64,000 bases of DNA from Coleophoma eucalyptorum (Eukaryota > Ascomycota > Leotiomycetes > Helotiales > Dermateaceae): contig JALRME010000032.1 of assembly GCA_026120035.1 (NCBI GenBank), forward strand, positions 62,001 through 126,000. Reading direction: 5' to 3'. Positions 61,107 to 64,000 of the stretch are shown one piece after another. Below the pieces are notes generated by a model, which was not told where the DNA came from, searched no databases, and worked only from the letters and a program-made list of their open reading frames with translations. A program made the position numbers and the translations under genes. Position 1 is the first letter of the stretch, and each line of letters opens with the position of its first letter.

Positions 61107-61218
61107 CGACGGTGACAGGATTCGAACCTGTGCTCCCGAAAGAATGTGATAGCTGTTATAAGACACTGAAGTCTTATACATTCTAGTCACACGCATTAGA
61201 CCACTCTGCCACACCGCC
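61107..61218 (-). tRNA. tRNA-Ser (anticodon AGA) with 30-nt intron
   Basis: Read on the minus strand from 61218. The acceptor stem GGCGGTG pairs with CACCGTC (one G-U), with G discriminator at 61107. D-arm is GCA...TGC with GTGG; the anticodon stem TGTGA/TCACA carries loop CTAGAAA after removal of an intron at 61151-61180, in the canonical position after base 37. A long variable arm (class II) is followed by T-arm ACAGG-TTCGAAT-CCTGT, which is also a good B box. Loop sequence, class II form and G73 all indicate serine; the leucine alternative (TAG) would need a C at position 33. Confidence 0.88.
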
Positions 61219-64000
61219 GTACTGTATTTGTTTTACTGTGTCCTAGAAATCGTTATTTCATTTTATTAACTCCAGTGTCTACTACCGCCTTTTCTATGTT
61301 GCAAACTTTTTTATTTTTTTTAAAACATCCTATAACCTAGTTACTGGAAACTGGAAACTGGTATCATGAATCGTAATCTAATATATTAAATATAAAAAAG
61401 TTTTTGAAATTGTCAGTTTGCTGAATAAATTCAACCCCCTTTATCGGAGTGAAACCCTAAGAATACTATCATAGGTGTTATACACCCTAGGCAGTTATAA
61501 ATAACCTACATTACAAGCCTAATTGTCAGGGGTTTTCCATCTCTTAAGACACCGGTACTACGTCTACTTTCACTTTCGCTTTTAAATAGTCATCAAGAGA
61601 TTAAACTAGTCTCTACTATCACTTTTTGTCGAACATAACTTACTCTCTTTCCATATGATAACAACTTGGTGTCACTCGTCCAAGCGAAGACACAAGTCAT
61701 TAGCGAGCGATACGAGGGATTTGCATGTATATCTTCAGCCCCTTCAATTAGAGGAGCTTCAGAGATTTGTTTGTATAGTAATTACTACCTACCTACGCCC
61801 ACCCTACTTATTGATTGCTTGCACGTCACCCTGCCTGTAGCTCCTGACAGATGTCCTATAAGTTAGAGGATATACGAGTCGCGCTACTATCTTTATCGTA
61901 TAGTACTACACGACCTATTATAAAGGTTAGACGTACAATACTATTCTGGTTTGTTACGGTTTAAGATAACGAGAATACGTTGGAGGTAATAGAGGGAGGT
62001 ACGTAGGCGGAGCCATCAGAGATTTACATGGATTTTATAGTACTACGAGCGATACCGTTCGTCCTATCAAACCGATATAGTGTTATTCTATATAGGTTAC
62101 ATACGAGTGTTAAGCTATATAGCTTAAGTACCCTATCTAATACTCTTTTATATAGACGTAAGCAGAGTCGCCGGTAGTAGTAAAAGAGAGAGATCTGCTA
62201 TTAAGAAAAGACAGCGAGAGGGGGGAGGGACCAATGTAGTAGAGTAGAATGCTCTGGTTCGGTCATGTAGTAATGGTAGATAGTTGTCCCGCCCCGTGTG
62301 GGTCGATTTCGTACTTCCCTTCATAGCTATCATTGAAGTATATTCTTTCTCTTCTTACCTTGAAGTTTTTGGTTTCCCCCTAGCTATTGCGTACTCGTGT
62401 GTTCTGACCACATATATCCATCCTTTCACAGTATTGAGGTGTGTATAGATTTTAAGATGCTCAAAGTTAAAGTATCTATCATTTTTCCCGGCACGTATGG
62501 TTTTCCGGCACACAGGGATGGACGTACATCAGTTCTGGTGTTTGTTGATTTATTCTTAATAGCGCAGATGAAGCTAGTTGAAGGAAGCTCTACGTCTTTA
62601 TCCGGGTTAATGCCTTAAAGAAAGAAAAGCCATGTAAGCAACTGACGGAGGGGAAACATGATTTTGTCATCGTGTCGGAAGACTAGTACTTCAATGATCA
62701 ACTCCTCAATTTGCATCCGACCTTGGACGAAAGATCTTGGCCACAGGGATTAAATCGGACGTTGTTATGCGATAACGCACCTGACTTTGTATATAATATT
62801 GCAGTGATAGAATAGAATGAAGATGGAGAGAATTGGCCTCGGATAAGTGCTAAAGCGGATTTAGAAGAAATGCAATACGCAGGAATACTGGATTATTTAG
62901 GGATAGTTCTATAAATTTAGAAACCGATATGGCCCTTCACACTCAATCCCAAATACAGGAATCCTAGAGAGGCTTTATTCTGTCTTGTCTCATCAATGCC
63001 ACAGTTCGTAAAAGTGTTCATCGATATATTATCATTCGCCAGATGAGTTCATGGAGCGGTTACTCGCATATGCTCATATTGAAACAATAGATGGAGAAGA
63101 TGGCCACACCGCATTGCAATAGGCAGCTCGAAATGTACGGCGATTATCGAACCTAGAATTCTACAATAAGACTAGGTACATATGGTTAGTACCATATAGA
63201 ATATAGATGAAAAAAATCATTGAGTATCTCAGATGTTTGTGCTGCTCAACCATAGCCTAGAAAGAAGACTACTTCAATGCTCATTCATATGATGTGAAAG
63301 ATGATATAGACCGTCTTCTTGGGTGGCCTGATTTGAGACTTCAGTAATTCAGATTGATAACTTACCCTAAGCATTCATATCTTAAACTTGACAATAAGAA
63401 GCCGATATGACAGCTAAGTCAAAAGTTATGATTGGTTTAGGTAAGCAGAGATGGAGTATAGCTCGGCATAAATGAGCTCGAGTGAATAGTACTAGAGCCT
63501 GAATTAGGTAGGCTGGGTATATGGGCAAGCGGCCAGAACACGAGTAGGCCGAGGGTGATGAGCACAAGATGACATTTGACTTACAAAATGATAGGCTAGA
63601 GCCTATACCCTACCAGAAATACGTCCAATAGGGTTCCGTCTCGCTCTGATATCCATGCGAGCAGCTGTTAAAAGCCTGAATGGCTGCATGTCGATGAGCT
63701 GTCAGCTGCAGAGTCTTCTACCTGTCTCCACAAGTTACGATTACTTTACATACGTGCATTTCTGGGCGCGGCGCTTTAATATTTAGCATTGATTCGCGAG
63801 AGTGCGAGAGGCTGCATCTTTCTCGGAAAAGCTTTGGAAAAAAGATAAGTGTTGCAACTATCTTTGGGTTCTGTCAGCAACACCCATTCTCGATACCATA
63901 TATTTTAAATCACCACCAAAGCTGTGGCAAGTTAGACTTTGTTACGCATCATATAATTTAACAGTGTGAAGAGCAAGAGATTCTGGTTCGAAGGCGCGAA
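61219..64000. other. AT-rich region with decayed retroelement
   Basis: Apart from the retrotransposon fragments listed separately (about 62020-62835), I see no gene. TA-rich strings at 61260-61420 and 61860-62150 suggest mutational decay of repeats. No terminal repeats could be paired by eye. Confidence 0.5.
62020..62835 (+). mobile_element. Decayed Ty3/gypsy LTR retrotransposon, RT and integrase fragments
   Basis: At about 62030-62072 the plus strand reads F-I-V-L-R-A-I-P-F-V-L-S-N, a degraded form of the reverse-transcriptase motif F-x2-L-x-M-P-F-G-L-x-N. At about 62490-62560 it reads G-R-T-S-V-L-V-F-V-D, the first catalytic-Asp region of gypsy integrases, then I-V-S-E-D (62669, for I-V-S-D-R-D), H-P-T-L-D-E-R...L-N-R-T-L (62714, for H-P-Q-T-D-G-Q-T-E-R-x-N-x-T-L) and D-F-V-Y-N-I-A (about 62785, for E-F-A-Y-N-N-A). 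Order matches RT before integrase, but the RNase H/linker interval is too short, and stops and frame changes occur throughout, so the element is dead. Ends and LTRs not found. Confidence 0.65.

Noticed and set aside
61107..61218. Reading the tRNA as Leu(TAG)
   Set aside because: It would put C at position 33 and need an A discriminator; loop CTAGAAA and G73 fit Ser(AGA).

Overview
This is nuclear DNA of a filamentous ascomycete (Pezizomycotina). Genes carry short GT-AG introns (about 45-110 nt) and encode fungal orthologues: Mdm12, Rcf2, Sfp1, a Vps28/Noc2 pair, a fungal BAP31/Yet homologue and a secreted GH92 mannosidase. The DUF7918 gene family and the long intergenic regions fit Leotiomycetes (Helotiales) best, but that assignment is inference.

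Layout. 1-969: 3' end of a BTB/POZ gene. 970-9273: about 8.3 kb without a convincing gene. 9274-11511 (-): C2H2 regulator Sfp1, with 4.1 kb of gene-free DNA upstream. 15622-24107: housekeeping block with Rcf2 (mitochondrial), a six-kelch protein, tRNA-dihydrouridine synthase Dus3 and a BAP31-type ER protein. 24524-32012: three DUF7918 paralogues, all on the minus strand, with a signal-peptide/one-TM protein gene between the second and third. 33506-39130: a giant ankyrin protein (about 1835 aa) with a C-terminal coiled coil. 40078-42750: secreted GH92 mannosidase. 43226-47973: compact trio Noc2 (-), Vps28 (+), Mdm12 (-). 49027-50238: secreted alpha/beta-hydrolase-like protein. 50239-58227: a second gene desert of 8 kb, ending at a small conserved protein gene (58228-58536) with a pyrimidine-rich leader. 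58537-64000: AT-rich accessory DNA with a broken unrecognised gene remnant, an intron-containing tRNA-Ser(AGA) and a decayed Ty3/gypsy retrotransposon.

The housekeeping genes act separately in mitochondrial respiration, ER-mitochondria contacts, ESCRT sorting, ribosome assembly and tRNA modification; nothing suggests a shared pathway. The most distinctive region is 24.5-39.1 kb. There the DUF7918 paralogues share a domain layout and partly shared intron positions, and all end in an I-D-L-T motif followed by acidic residues that resembles a SUMO-interacting motif. They lie beside the ankyrin gene, which is built of roughly 95-100-residue super-repeats.

Gene models were made by reading splice sites by eye from the translated sequence. 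Exon coordinates are in each entry, and every joined model keeps an open frame.
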